A DNA stretch of 64,000 nt from positions 4,355,001 through 4,419,000 of the forward strand of contig NZ_CP091716.1 of assembly GCF_022009635.1 (NCBI RefSeq), given 5' to 3'. Shown one piece after another: positions 49,482 through 58,344 of this stretch (positions within the stretch are counted from its first letter, which is position 1; every line of letters begins with the position of its first letter). The translations under genes and the position numbers were made by a program. Source of the DNA: Variovorax paradoxus (lineage in GTDB: Bacteria > Pseudomonadota > Gammaproteobacteria > Burkholderiales > Burkholderiaceae_C). Under the pieces are notes generated by a model. That model was not told where the DNA came from. It saw only the letters and a program-made list of their open reading frames with translations, and did not search any database.

Positions 49482-50039
49482 ATGGCCCGAACGAACCTCT
49501 CACGCATCGCCTTGACGGCTGTTTTTGCGGTGCTTTCGCACCCCGCCTGGGCGGCCCTCGACATCGGCGACCCGGTGCCCCGCTTCACGGCCGACGCCGC
49601 GCTGGGCGGCAAGACCTTCCGCTACTCGCTGGCCGACGCGCTCGCCAAGGGCCCGGTGGTGGTGTATTTCTTTCCGGCGGCCGACTCGAACGACTGCTCC
49701 ATCGAGGCTCACGCCTTCGCCGAAGCCATCGACAAGTTCACCGCGCTGGGCGCCACGGTCATCGGCGTCTCGGCGGACGACATCGGCACGCTGTCGAAGT
49801 TCTCGGTCAAGTCGTGCCAGAACCGGTTTCCGGTGGCGTCCGACGAATCCAAGGCCGTGATCCAGGGTTTCGACGCCCTCATGCAGACCCGGCCCGACTT
49901 CGCCAACCGGCTTTCCTACGTGATCGCGCCGGACGGCAAGGTCGCCTACTACTACCAGAACCTGAACCCGGACAAGCACGTGGAGCGCATGCTGAACGCC
50001 GTGCGCGCCCTGCCCCGGACCAGCGCCGCCGCCAAGTAG
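49482..50039 (+). CDS. Exported peroxiredoxin (AhpC/TSA/BCP-like)
   Basis: A 185-residue thiol peroxidase with a cleavable signal peptide (about 1-24, ending HPAWA). Peroxidatic Cys lies in FFPAADSNDCSIEA, which keeps the P-x3-S-x2-C spacing of the family; a second Cys about 39 residues later (SVKSCQNRF) could be the resolving one. Most BCP-type enzymes are cytoplasmic, so export is notable. It stands divergent from the phospholipase D-like gene and ahead of an aldehyde dehydrogenase. Confidence 0.88.
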   Translation: MARTNLSRIALTAVFAVLSHPAWAALDIGDPVPRFTADAALGGKTFRYSLADALAKGPVVVYFFPAADSNDCSIEAHAFAEAIDKFTALGATVIGVSADDIGTLSKFSVKSCQNRFPVASDESKAVIQGFDALMQTRPDFANRLSYVIAPDGKVAYYYQNLNPDKHVERMLNAVRALPRTSAAAK

Positions 50040-50095
50040 GGCTTGCCGCCCCGGGGCACCCACGTTTTTGCGCGCTTCGCGCAAAATCCTGCCCC

Positions 50096-51529
50096 ATGCA
50101 GCTCAACTACATCGCCAACGCGGACGTTCCGTCCTCCTCCGGCCGCACCCTGCCGGTCATCGACCCCTCCGACGGCCAGGCCTTCGACGAAATCCAGCGC
50201 AGCAACGCCGCCGACATCGATTCGGCCGTGCGCGCCGCCCGCGACTGCTTCGAGGGCGTGTGGCACAAGGTCAGCGCCGCCGACCGCGGCCGCCTGCTCT
50301 TCAAGCTCTCGCAGAAGATCGCCGAGCACGTCGACGAACTCGCGCTCATCGAGCAGCGCGACTGCGGCAAGCCCGTCAAGCAGGCCCGCGCCGACGCGGT
50401 GGCGCTGGTGCGCTACTTCGAGTTCTACGCCGGCGCCTGCGACAAGCTGCACGGCGAAACCATTCCCTACCAGGACGGCTACAGCGTCTTCACCTGGCGC
50501 GAGCCGCACGGCGTGACCGGCCACATCATTCCCTGGAACTACCCGATGCAGATCTTCGGGCGCAGCGTGGGCGGCGCCCTGGCGGCGGGCAACGTGTGCG
50601 TGGTCAAGCCGGCGGAAGACGCCTGCCTCTCGCTGATCCGCGTGGCGCAACTGGCGGCCGAGGTCGGGTTCCCGGCCGGCGCGCTGAACATCGTGACCGG
50701 CTACGGCCACGAGGTGGGCGACGCGCTGGCGCGGCATGAAGGCATCGACCACATCAGCTTCACCGGCAGCCCGAAGATCGGCACGCTGATCCAGCAGGTG
50801 GCGGCCGAGCGGCACTGCCCGGTCACGCTGGAGCTGGGCGGCAAGAGCCCGCAGATCGTGTTCGCCGATGCCGACCTGGACGCGGTCATTCCGGTGGTCA
50901 TCAACGCCATCGTGCAGAACGCCGGCCAGACCTGCTCGGCCGGCTCGCGCGTGCTGATCCAGCGAGACATCTACGAGCCCCTGCTCGAGCGCCTGGGCCA
51001 CGCCTTCGAGGCGCTGCGGGTCGGCCCCGCGGCCATGGACCTCGACGTCGGCCCGCTGATCCGCCAGACGCAGCAGCAGCGCGTGTGGGACTTCCTGAGT
51101 GATGCACAACATGCCGGCATTCCGATGGTGGCGCAGGGCATCGTGGTCGAGGAAGCGCCCGAGACCGGCTTCTACCAGGCGCCCACCCTCCTTCGCGACG
51201 TGCCGGTGAACCATCGCCTCGCCCAGGAAGAAGTCTTCGGCCCGGTGCTGGCCGCGATGCAGTTCGCCGATGAAGACGAGGCCGTGGCGCTCGCCAACGC
51301 CACGCAATTCGGCCTGGTGGCCGGCGTGTGGACGGCCGACGGCGCACGCCAGTTCCGCATGGCCAAGCGCGTGAAGAGCGGCCAGGTGTTCATCAACAAC
51401 TACGGCGCCGGCGGCGGCGTCGAGCTGCCCTTCGGCGGCGTGAAGTCTTCCGGCTACGGCCGCGAGAAAGGCTTCGAGGCTCTCTACGGCTTCACCACGC
51501 TGAAGACCGTCGCCGTCAAGCACGGCTAG
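50096..51529 (+). CDS. Aldehyde dehydrogenase family enzyme
   Basis: Oxidises an aldehyde to the acid with NAD(P)+. The 477-residue protein has the fold signature PWNYPMQIFGRSVGGALAAGN, the cofactor SFTGSPKIG, the catalytic Glu in LELGGKSPQ and Cys in NAGQTCSAGSR, and the C-terminal LPFGGVKSSGYGREKG. It resembles betaine-aldehyde and gamma-aminobutyraldehyde dehydrogenases, but the substrate cannot be read from sequence. A GC-rich hairpin (50066-50086) lies just before its start. Confidence 0.92.
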   Translation: MQLNYIANADVPSSSGRTLPVIDPSDGQAFDEIQRSNAADIDSAVRAARDCFEGVWHKVSAADRGRLLFKLSQKIAEHVDELALIEQRDCGKPVKQARADAVALVRYFEFYAGACDKLHGETIPYQDGYSVFTWREPHGVTGHIIPWNYPMQIFGRSVGGALAAGNVCVVKPAEDACLSLIRVAQLAAEVGFPAGALNIVTGYGHEVGDALARHEGIDHISFTGSPKIGTLIQQVAAERHCPVTLELGGKSPQIVFADADLDAVIPVVINAIVQNAGQTCSAGSRVLIQRDIYEPLLERLGHAFEALRVGPAAMDLDVGPLIRQTQQQRVWDFLSDAQHAGIPMVAQGIVVEEAPETGFYQAPTLLRDVPVNHRLAQEEVFGPVLAAMQFADEDEAVALANATQFGLVAGVWTADGARQFRMAKRVKSGQVFINNYGAGGGVELPFGGVKSSGYGREKGFEALYGFTTLKTVAVKHG

Positions 51530-51532
51530 TAC

Positions 51533-51642
51533 CTTGGCGCTCCCCCAGGCTGCGCGCACTTCGTGTCGCTTCGCCACCCCCCTCGCCGGGGGCGACACCT
51601 GCGGCCCGGCAAAGCCGGTTCCGCGGTGTCCTGCGAAGGGGG
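51533..51642. repeat. Structured extragenic element (REP-like)
   Basis: The gap between the aldehyde dehydrogenase and ZIP genes is filled by nested inverted repeats: GTGTCGC (51563-51569) with GCGACAC (51592-51598) enclosing C and G runs, CCGGC-AAA-GCCGG (51606-51618), and GACACC with GGTGTC at 51594 and 51625. I recall similar CCCCCAGGCTGCGCGCACTTCG elements, quoted here as GCTGCGCGCACTTCG, scattered in Comamonadaceae genomes; this cannot be checked from one copy. Confidence 0.55.
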
Positions 51643-51644
51643 CC

Positions 51645-52565
51645 CTACCCCAACGCGGTATCTAACAGCATCATCAGCACAAAGCCGATCATCAGCCCGC
51701 TGGTGGCAAAGGCCTCGTGCCCCTTGCGGTGGGATTCGGGAATGATCTCGTGGCTGATCACGAACAGCATCGCCCCCGCCGCGAAGCCCAGCCCCCAGGG
51801 CAGCAGCATCGCAGAGTGGCCGACCACCGCCGCGCCCAGCACGGCGCCCAGCGGCTCCACCAGCCCCGACGCCATGCCGATCAGCACCGCAAAAATGCGG
51901 CTGTAGCCCGCGGCCAGCAGCGCCACGGCCACCACCAGCCCCTCGGGCACGTCCTGGATCGCGATGCCGGTGGCCAGCGCGTCCGCCCGCAAGCCGTTGT
52001 TGGCCGCGTAGCCGACGCCGATCGCCAGCCCCTCGGGTACGTTGTGCAGCGCGATCGCGAACACGAAGAGCCATGTGCGCCGCAGCTGCCGCGCCGTCTG
52101 GCCCTCGCGGCCCTTGATGAAGTGCTCGTGCGGCAGCACGCGGTCCATCAGCATCAGGGCGGCGCCGCCCAGCAGGATGGCCGAACCGATCACGCCGCCC
52201 GCCGCCCAGCTGCCGCCGCCGAACACACCCACGTTCCTGGCCGCTTCCAGCCCGGGAATGATCAGCGAGAAGGCGCTGGCCGCCAGCATGACGCCGGCGC
52301 CGAAGCCGAACAGCGTGTCCTGCAGCCGGTCGGGCAGCTTCTGCGAGAACAGCATCGGCAGCGTGCCGAGCGCCGTGGCCAGCGCCGCGACCGAACCGCC
52401 GAGCAAGGCGTTCCACACGATCGGGTCGCCGCGCACGAACGTCCAGAACTGCAAGAGCCCCACCAGCGCGCCGGCGGCGACGATGGCAAGGCCGATCCAC
52501 TCGCGCATCGGGCGGCCGGGCCTGGCCCGCGTGCCCGCCACCGTCACCTGCCGGGGGTCGTTCAT
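51645..52565 (-). CDS. ZIP-family divalent metal transporter (GufA-like)
   Basis: A 306-residue inner-membrane transporter for zinc, iron or manganese. About eight helices; metal-site motifs ALHNVPEGLAIG and QDVPEGL in the two central helices and VISHEIIPESHRKGHE in a loop helix define the GufA branch. An extended N terminus (about 20 residues) is unusual but small. It lies 9 bp downstream of the Mn-type superoxide dismutase gene on the same strand, so metal uptake and enzyme may be co-expressed. Confidence 0.92.
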   Translation of the reverse strand: MNDPRQVTVAGTRARPGRPMREWIGLAIVAAGALVGLLQFWTFVRGDPIVWNALLGGSVAALATALGTLPMLFSQKLPDRLQDTLFGFGAGVMLAASAFSLIIPGLEAARNVGVFGGGSWAAGGVIGSAILLGGAALMLMDRVLPHEHFIKGREGQTARQLRRTWLFVFAIALHNVPEGLAIGVGYAANNGLRADALATGIAIQDVPEGLVVAVALLAAGYSRIFAVLIGMASGLVEPLGAVLGAAVVGHSAMLLPWGLGFAAGAMLFVISHEIIPESHRKGHEAFATSGLMIGFVLMMLLDTALG

Positions 52566-52574
52566 GGCCGTGCC

Positions 52575-53210
52575 TCAGCCGCCGGTCGCGGCGGCGTGGC
52601 GCCGGGCCACCTCGGCCCAGTTCACCACGTTGTAGAAGGCCGCGATGTATTCGGGGCGGCGGTTCTGGTACTTGAGGTAATACGCGTGCTCCCACACGTC
52701 CAGCCCCAGGATCGGCGTGTTGCCGGAGCCGATGCCGCGCATCAGCGGGCTGTCCTGGTTGCCGCTGCTTTCCACAGCCAGCTTGCCGCTGGGGCCCACC
52801 GTCAGCCAGGCCCAGCCGCTGCCGAAGCGTGTGAGCGCGGCCTTGGTGAAGGCCTCCTTGAAAGCGTCGAACCCGCCCAGGTCGGTGTCGATGGCCTTGG
52901 CCAGCGCGCCGGTGGGCGCACCGCCGCCGCCCTGTCCCACGGGTGCCATCACGGTCCAGAAGAGGCCGTGGTTGGCGTGGCCGCCGCCGTTGTTGCGCAC
53001 CGGGGCGCGCAGCGATTCGGGCAGCTGCTCGACGCCGGCAATGAGTTCCTCGACCGGCGTTCCCTCGTGCGGCGTGTCTTTCAACGCCGCATTGAGGTTG
53101 TTCACATAGGTCTGGTGGTGCTTGCCGTGGTGGATTTCCATCGTCTGCGCGTCGATGTGGGGTTCGAGCGCATCGAAGGCATAGGGCAAGGCTGGGAGGG
53201 TGTAGGGCAC
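52575..53210 (-). CDS. sodA: Superoxide dismutase, Mn-type sequence
   Basis: Removes superoxide in the cytoplasm. The 211-residue protein has the metal ligands His27 ([17 protein letters not shown]), His in [13 protein letters not shown], and Asp/His in [17 protein letters not shown]. The [13 protein letters not shown] segment has the Gln-Asp-Ser-Pro arrangement of MnSOD; FeSOD usually has another residue there, so SodA is preferred to SodB. The start is a GTG at 53210 with AAGGAG 10 bp upstream. A Fur-like box is present 70 bp upstream. A ZIP transporter follows. Confidence 0.93.
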   Translation of the reverse strand: MPYTLPALPYAFDALEPHIDAQTMEIHHGKHHQTYVNNLNAALKDTPHEGTPVEELIAGVEQLPESLRAPVRNNGGGHANHGLFWTVMAPVGQGGGGAPTGALAKAIDTDLGGFDAFKEAFTKAALTRFGSGWAWLTVGPSGKLAVESSGNQDSPLMRGIGSGNTPILGLDVWEHAYYLKYQNRRPEYIAAFYNVVNWAEVARRHAAATGG

Positions 53211-53279
53211 GGTCGAAAAGCTCCTTGGTTGGAAGAGCCCTTTGCGTTGTCGACGTGCTGCGTACTCAGGCACCTGGAT

Positions 53280-53298
53280 GATAGGAATTCTCATTGGC
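53280..53298 (-). promoter_or_regulatory. Fur-box-like sequence upstream of sodA
   Basis: GATAGGAATTCTCATTGGC matches the 19-base Fur consensus (GATAATGATAATCATTATC) at 12 positions, including both GATA and CATT ends. It lies 70-88 bp upstream of the sodA start. Fur repression of sodA is known in E. coli; here it is an inference. Confidence 0.45.
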
Positions 53299-53405
53299 TG
53301 CGTCAAGACATCCCGGCCGCGATGGCGAAAACCGGCCACTGCCGGAAAACTTTCGGCAACGATCGATACACTGGCCCGCGGCACGTTTCCCGGGAGATTC
53401 CAACG

Positions 53406-54107
53406 ATGAAGATCAAACACTTCCTGCCGTTCGCACTGCCTCTTGCCCTGCTCCTCGGCACCGGCATGGCATCTGCCCAGGCCAGCACCCCGCCGGCCGG
53501 CGAATACATCTACCAAGGCGGCAGCGGCGCCCTGCGCGTCAAGGCCGACGGCCGCTTCGACATCACGACCATCGGCGCCAACGCCCACACCTGCGCGCTC
53601 GACGGCAGCATCGTGCGCGGCAAGGCGAAGATCGCCGACTCCGGCTGCATAGTGAGCTTCGCGGTCAACGCCGACAAGGTGGAGGTCGCCACCAACGGTG
53701 CCGAGCAATGCCGCGACAACTGCGGCATGCGCGCCACCTTCGAGGGCACCTACACCCGCCCCGCCCCGGCCTGCACCGACAAGGCCGTGGCCAACTCCCG
53801 CAAGAGCTTCAAGCGCCAGTACGACGCCAGGGACTATTCGATCGCCCTGGCCACGCTGTCGCCCTTGCTCTCGGAGTGCGACAAGACGCTCGACTGGATC
53901 ACCAAGGGCTGGATGCGCAACGACATCGCGCTGACGCAGTTCAAGCTCAATGACCGCGCGGCCTGCCTCAAGACGCTGCAGCCGCTGTCCGAGGATGCCG
54001 CCCGCACCGACGACGGCATCAGGGAAAACTACCCGCCCGCCGACGCCGACATCTTCCTGCCCGTGGTGCGCGCCACCCGCACCAACCTGAAGCTCTGCAG
54101 GGGATAA
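53406..54107 (+). CDS. Exported protein of unknown function
   Basis: A 233-residue protein with a clear signal peptide (about 1-25, [15 protein letters not shown]). The first half of the mature part (30-115) has Gly-rich strands and four Cys ([21 protein letters not shown]) that may pair in the periplasm; the second half contains TPR-like helices ([22 protein letters not shown], in part). No family recognised. It is transcribed away from sodA and lies 80 bp before moaA, without an obvious link to either. Confidence 0.8.
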   Translation: MKIKHFLPFALPLALLLGTGMASAQASTPPAGEYIYQGGSGALRVKADGRFDITTIGANAHTCALDGSIVRGKAKIADSGCIVSFAVNADKVEVATNGAEQCRDNCGMRATFEGTYTRPAPACTDKAVANSRKSFKRQYDARDYSIALATLSPLLSECDKTLDWITKGWMRNDIALTQFKLNDRAACLKTLQPLSEDAARTDDGIRENYPPADADIFLPVVRATRTNLKLCRG

Positions 54108-54187
54108 CCCCCGGGCGCGCCGCGGCGGGCGCAAGTAGCCTGCTGCGAATGGGCCCATGGGCGATGGCGCAAAATCGGGCCCTCCCC

Positions 54188-55345
54188 ATGACCCTCATGA
54201 AGCACAGCAGCAGCACTGTCATCCCGATCTCCGCGGTCGGCCGCGCACGACCCGCCGTGGCCGTGCCGGAAGTTGCCGTGCCCGCCACCGGCCAGTTGCT
54301 CGACCGCCTGGGCCGGCCCATGACCGACCTGCGCATCAGCGTGACCGACCGCTGCAACTTCCGCTGCAGCTACTGCATGCCGAAGGACGTGTTCGACAAG
54401 GACTACCAGTACCTGCCGCACGGCTCGCTCCTGAGCTTCGAGGAAATGACCCGGCTGGCCCGCCTGTTCGCGACCCACGGCGTGCGCAAGATCCGCCTGA
54501 CCGGCGGCGAGCCCCTGCTGCGCAAGAACATCGAGGGGCTGATCAGCCAGCTCGCCGAAATCCGCACGCCCGCCGGCGAGCTGCTGGCGCTGACGCTCAC
54601 CACCAACGGCTCGCTGCTGCGGCGCAAGGCCTCCGCGCTCAGGGCTGCCGGCCTGCAGCGCGTGACCGTGAGCCTGGACAGCCTGGACGACGCCGTGTTC
54701 CGCCACATGAACGACGTCGACTTCCCGGTGGCCGACGTGCTCGCCGGCATCGACGCCGCGCTGGCCGCCGGCCTGGGGCCCATCAAGGTCAACATGGTGG
54801 TCAAGCGCGGCACCAACGAGCAGGAGATATTGCCGATGGCGCGCTACTTCCGCGAGCAGCACGGCGGCAAGGTGGTGCTGCGCTTCATCGAATACATGGA
54901 CGTGGGCGCCACCAACGGCTGGCGCATGGACGAGGTGCTGCCCTCGGCCGAGGTCATCGCGCGCATCCATGCCGAATTCCCGCTGGTGCCGCTGCAGGCC
55001 AGCACGCCCGGCGAAACCGCCCAGCGCTGGGCCTATGCCGACGGAAGCGGCGAGATCGGCGTCATCAGCAGCGTCACCCAGGCCTTCTGCCACGACTGCA
55101 GCCGCGCGCGCCTTTCCACCGAGGGCAAGCTCTACCTCTGCCTGTTCGCCAGCGCAGGCCACGACCTGCGCCCCCTGCTGCGCGGCACCGCCAGCGACGA
55201 AGACATCGCTTCCGCCATCGGCCACATCTGGCAGGGCCGCGCCGACCGCTATTCCGAACTGCGCGCCCTGCGCACCACCGACGCCGAAGGCGATGCCGCC
55301 GGCCAGACGCCCCGCCGCGTCGAGATGAGCTACATCGGCGGATGA
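54188..55345 (+). CDS. moaA: GTP 3',8-cyclase (molybdenum cofactor)
   Basis: Radical SAM enzyme for the first step of molybdopterin synthesis. The N-terminal cluster is Cys56-x3-Cys60-x2-Cys63 in [12 protein letters not shown]; the C-terminal cluster lies in [18 protein letters not shown]; the protein ends in the typical Gly-Gly. About 385 residues if the ATG at 54188 is used, with a 35-residue extension before the conserved start; ATG codons at 54149 and 54197 are alternatives. Its stop overlaps mobA (ATGA), making a moaA-mobA-moeA operon. Confidence 0.95.
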   Translation: MTLMKHSSSTVIPISAVGRARPAVAVPEVAVPATGQLLDRLGRPMTDLRISVTDRCNFRCSYCMPKDVFDKDYQYLPHGSLLSFEEMTRLARLFATHGVRKIRLTGGEPLLRKNIEGLISQLAEIRTPAGELLALTLTTNGSLLRRKASALRAAGLQRVTVSLDSLDDAVFRHMNDVDFPVADVLAGIDAALAAGLGPIKVNMVVKRGTNEQEILPMARYFREQHGGKVVLRFIEYMDVGATNGWRMDEVLPSAEVIARIHAEFPLVPLQASTPGETAQRWAYADGSGEIGVISSVTQAFCHDCSRARLSTEGKLYLCLFASAGHDLRPLLRGTASDEDIASAIGHIWQGRADRYSELRALRTTDAEGDAAGQTPRRVEMSYIGG

Positions 55346-56001
55346 CGCAGGCGCCCGCCATGCCCGCGCACGCCATCGCGCCAGCCGACATCACCGGGCT
55401 GCTGCTGGCCGGCGGCCGCGGCTCGCGCATGGGCGGCGTCGACAAGGGGCTGCAGCCTTTCAACGGCGAGCCGCTGGCGCTGCACGCCATACGCCGGCTG
55501 CGCCCGCAGGTCGGCGCGCTGATGCTCAATGCCAATCGCAACCTGAAGGACTACGAGGCCTTCGGCGCGCGGGTGCATGCCGACATCCTGGCCGACTACC
55601 CCGGCCCGCTCGCCGGATTCCTCACGGGACTCGTGCACTGCCGCACGCCGTGGCTCCTGACCGTGCCCTGCGACACCCCGCTGTTTCCGCCAGACCTTGC
55701 CGCACGGCTGGCCGAAGCGGCCGCGACCGGCGACGCCGAGATCGCGATGGCCGTCGCGCCCGAAGCCTCGGAAACCGAAGGCGCCGCCCCCGTGCTGCGC
55801 CCCCAGCCGGTCTTCTGCCTGCTGCGCGCCGACCTGCTGGACAGCCTGCGCCGCTACACCGAAGCCGGCGGCCGCAAGGTCCAGGCATGGGCCGCGCAGC
55901 ACCGCACGGTGCGCGTACCCTTCGACCGACCGGGCGACGCGCCCGACGCCTTTTTCAACGCCAACACCCTTGCCGAACTGCACGCACTCGAAAACCGATG
56001 A
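55342..56001 (+). CDS. mobA: Molybdenum cofactor guanylyltransferase
   Basis: Adds GMP to molybdopterin to make the guanine-dinucleotide cofactor. The 219-residue protein has the nucleotide-binding loop [21 protein letters not shown] (20-40, core [15 protein letters not shown]), the [11 protein letters not shown] motif and [10 protein letters not shown] near the end. The start overlaps the moaA stop. Xanthine-dehydrogenase-type enzymes use the cytosine form, so MobA itself serves DMSO-reductase-type enzymes elsewhere in the genome. Confidence 0.94.
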   Translation: MTQAPAMPAHAIAPADITGLLLAGGRGSRMGGVDKGLQPFNGEPLALHAIRRLRPQVGALMLNANRNLKDYEAFGARVHADILADYPGPLAGFLTGLVHCRTPWLLTVPCDTPLFPPDLAARLAEAAATGDAEIAMAVAPEASETEGAAPVLRPQPVFCLLRADLLDSLRRYTEAGGRKVQAWAAQHRTVRVPFDRPGDAPDAFFNANTLAELHALENR

Positions 56002-56005
56002 GCCC

Positions 56006-57316
56006 ATGAGTCGCATCGCAGACATCGCCTCCACCCTTTCGGGCTACGACGCCGCCGACCTGAGCGTCGGAGCCGTCCACGCCTTTCTCTCGCAGTTGAC
56101 GGCCCCGGCCGTCGTCACTCAGCGCGAAAGCGTCTCGCTGTTCGACGCCCTCGGCCGCGTGCTGGCCGAAGACATCGTCTCGCCCATCAGCGTGCCGCCG
56201 CACGACAACTCCGCCATGGACGGCTACGCCTTCGACGGCGCTTTGCTGCCCGCCGACGCGCCCAGCGACGCCTCCGTCACGCTGCGCGTGGCCGGCACCG
56301 TGCTGGCCGGAGCGGCCTGGCGCGGCGCGCTGGCGGCCGGCGACGCGGTGCGCATCATGACCGGCGCGATGATGCCGGCGGGCCTGGACACCGTCATACC
56401 GCAGGAGTTCTGCAAGATCGATGGCGACCAGGTGAGCTTCCCCGCGCGCGTGCTGCGCCGAGGCGCCAACCGCCGCCTTGCCGGCGAAGACCTGATGCAG
56501 GGCCGGCCCGCGCTGCGCAAGGGCGAGCGCCTGTCGCCCGCCGCGCTGGGCATGGTCGCCAGCCTCGGCCTGTCGGGCGTGCCTGCGCTGCGGCGGCTGC
56601 GCGTGGCGTACTTCTCGACCGGCGACGAGATCCTGAGCCTGGGCGACACGCCGCGCGAAGGCGCCGTGTACGACAGCAACCGCTACACCCTGTTCGGCCT
56701 GCTCACCAGGCTGGGCTGCGACATCGTCGACCTGGGCCTGGTACGTGACGACCCGGCCACGCTCGCCGCCGCATTGCAGCGCGCCGCGCGCGAGGCCGAC
56801 GCCATCGTCAGCAGCGGCGGCGTGAGCACGGGCGTGGCCGACCACACGCGCGACGTGATGCAGCAGCTCGGCGACATGGCCTTCTGGCGCGTCGCGATGC
56901 GCCCCGGCCGCCCCTTGGCAGTCGGACTGATCGCGCGCGAAAGCTCGCCGCAGCCGGCCGTGCTGTTCGGCCTGCCGGGCAATCCGGTGGCGGTGATGGT
57001 CACCTTCCTGGCCTTCGTGCGGCCGGCCCTGCTGCGCATGATGGGTTGCCACGAAGCGGCTTCCGCACCGCCGCCACTGTTGCGCGCGCGCACCACGTCG
57101 CCCCTTCGCAAGAAGCCGGGCCGCACCGAATACCAACGGGGTTTCGTCAGCACGGTGCCGGGTGCGTTGCCCGAAGTCAGCGTGGCCGGCAACCAGGGCT
57201 CCGGCGTGCTGAGTTCGATGGTCGAGGCCAACGGGCTCGTGGTGCTGCATCACGACCAGGGCAGCGTCGCGGCGGGCGACGAGGTCGACGTGATGATGTT
57301 CGACGGCGTGATCTAG
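56006..57316 (+). CDS. moeA: Molybdopterin molybdenumtransferase
   Basis: Inserts molybdate into adenylylated molybdopterin. The 436-residue protein shows the characteristic PPHDNSAMDGYAFDG, RIMTGAMMPAGLDTVIPQE, FSTGDEILSLGD, YDSNRYTLFGLL, SSGGVSTGVADHT and FGLPGNPVAVMVTF segments, in the order of the four MoeA domains. It lies 4 bp after mobA and completes the operon. Confidence 0.96.
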   Translation: MSRIADIASTLSGYDAADLSVGAVHAFLSQLTAPAVVTQRESVSLFDALGRVLAEDIVSPISVPPHDNSAMDGYAFDGALLPADAPSDASVTLRVAGTVLAGAAWRGALAAGDAVRIMTGAMMPAGLDTVIPQEFCKIDGDQVSFPARVLRRGANRRLAGEDLMQGRPALRKGERLSPAALGMVASLGLSGVPALRRLRVAYFSTGDEILSLGDTPREGAVYDSNRYTLFGLLTRLGCDIVDLGLVRDDPATLAAALQRAAREADAIVSSGGVSTGVADHTRDVMQQLGDMAFWRVAMRPGRPLAVGLIARESSPQPAVLFGLPGNPVAVMVTFLAFVRPALLRMMGCHEAASAPPPLLRARTTSPLRKKPGRTEYQRGFVSTVPGALPEVSVAGNQGSGVLSSMVEANGLVVLHHDQGSVAAGDEVDVMMFDGVI

Positions 57317-57321
57317 CCGCC

Positions 57322-57339
57322 GGCCGCCCTTCGGCGGCC
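57322..57339. terminator. GC-rich hairpin between moeA and the GAF gene
   Basis: GGCCGCC-CTTC-GGCGGCC is a perfect 7-bp stem with 4-base loop in the 22-bp convergent gap. It lacks a T tract, so it is a probable but not canonical terminator. Confidence 0.5.
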
Positions 57340-57830
57340 TACGCCGAGGCAGATCGCTCGCGGGCGCGCTCTTCGAGCCTGGTCACCACCTGCTGCGCCA
57401 GAAAGCGCAGTTGTTCCAGCACTTCCGGTGCCAGCGTGCGCGGGCGGGTGTCGATCACGCAGACCGTTCCCAGGGCCTCGCCGTTGCTCATCACGAGGGG
57501 AGCGCCGGCATAGAAGCGGATGTTGGGGTCGCCGGTGACCAGCGGATTGGCCTTGAAGCGCTCGTCCTCGAGCGCATCGCCGACCACCATCACCTCGGCC
57601 GGCGCGGCAATGGCATGCGCGCAGAACGCATGCTCGCGGGGAGTTTCGACCGCCTTGAGACCGACACGCGACTTGAACCACTGCCGCCGCTCGTCGATCA
57701 GCGAAATGAGCGCGATGGGCGTGCCGCACAGCTGGGAGGCCAGCCGGGTGATCTCGTCGTAGGCGGCCTCCTCGCTGGTGTCCAGGATGGCCACGCGGTG
57801 CAGTTCCGCCAAACGTGAAGATTCAGTCAT
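57339..57830 (-). CDS. GAF-domain protein
   Basis: A 163-residue protein that consists of one GAF domain: [37 protein letters not shown] at the start (core [20 protein letters not shown]), then [33 protein letters not shown] and [13 protein letters not shown]. This form is common as the sensing part of diguanylate cyclases and kinases, but no output domain is attached. The ligand is unknown. In gammaproteobacteria dnaQ stands near rnhA; here this gene does, 29 bp downstream of rnhA on the same strand. Confidence 0.9.
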   Translation of the reverse strand: MTESSRLAELHRVAILDTSEEAAYDEITRLASQLCGTPIALISLIDERRQWFKSRVGLKAVETPREHAFCAHAIAAPAEVMVVGDALEDERFKANPLVTGDPNIRFYAGAPLVMSNGEALGTVCVIDTRPRTLAPEVLEQLRFLAQQVVTRLEERARERSASA

Positions 57831-57859
57831 GCGCCGATTATCGAGGGCGGCACCGGGGT

Positions 57860-58342
57860 TCAGAGTCGCCCGAGCGCCTTGTCGACGCCTTTGTTGGCCA
57901 GCATGTCGGCGCGCTCGTTGCCGGGGTCGCCCGAGTGGCCCTTCACCCAGCGCCACTCGATCTGGTGGCCGCCCTCGGTCACCAGCTTGTCCAATCGCTG
58001 CCAGAGTTCGACGTTCTTCACCGGTTGCTTGCTGGCCGTGACCCAGCCCTTGGCCTTCCAGCCGCGTATCCATTCGGTGATGCCCTTGCGCACGTACTGG
58101 CTGTCGAGGTACAGCAGCACCTTGCACGGCCGCTTGAGCGCGGCCAGGCCTTCGATGACGGCGGTCAGCTCCATGCGGTTGTTGGTGGTGTTGAGTTCAC
58201 CGCCGAACAGGTCTTTTTCGGTGGTGCCCGACTTGAGCCACGCGCCCCAGCCCCCGGGGCCCGGGTTGCCCTTGCAGGCGCCATCGGTATAGATCACGAC
58301 TTCGGTCAAACTGACTTTTCCTTCTTCATTCGATTCGTCCAT
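57860..58342 (-). CDS. rnhA: Ribonuclease HI
   Basis: Cuts RNA in RNA-DNA hybrids. The 160-residue protein has the four catalytic carboxylates Asp20 ([16 protein letters not shown]), Glu58 (NNRMELTA), Asp80 (LYLDSQYV) and Asp146 (GNERADMLA). About ten acidic residues precede the usual start and may be extra; the ATG at 58342 is the only nearby start, 2 bp after the methyltransferase stop. The methyltransferase-rnhA pair beside gloB-mltD repeats a known proteobacterial order. Confidence 0.96.
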   Translation of the reverse strand: MDESNEEGKVSLTEVVIYTDGACKGNPGPGGWGAWLKSGTTEKDLFGGELNTTNNRMELTAVIEGLAALKRPCKVLLYLDSQYVRKGITEWIRGWKAKGWVTASKQPVKNVELWQRLDKLVTEGGHQIEWRWVKGHSGDPGNERADMLANKGVDKALGRL

Positions 58343-58344
58343 TT

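Noticed and set aside
50066..50086. GC-rich hairpin before the aldehyde dehydrogenase as a terminator
   Set aside because: TTTTGCGCG/CGCGCAAAA has a good stem, but no T tract follows on the plus strand and the next gene starts 10 bp later; it is left undecided.
53211..54158. Extension of the superoxide dismutase frame to 54158
   Set aside because: It crosses the exported-protein gene in antisense; the SOD N terminus starts at the GTG on 53210.
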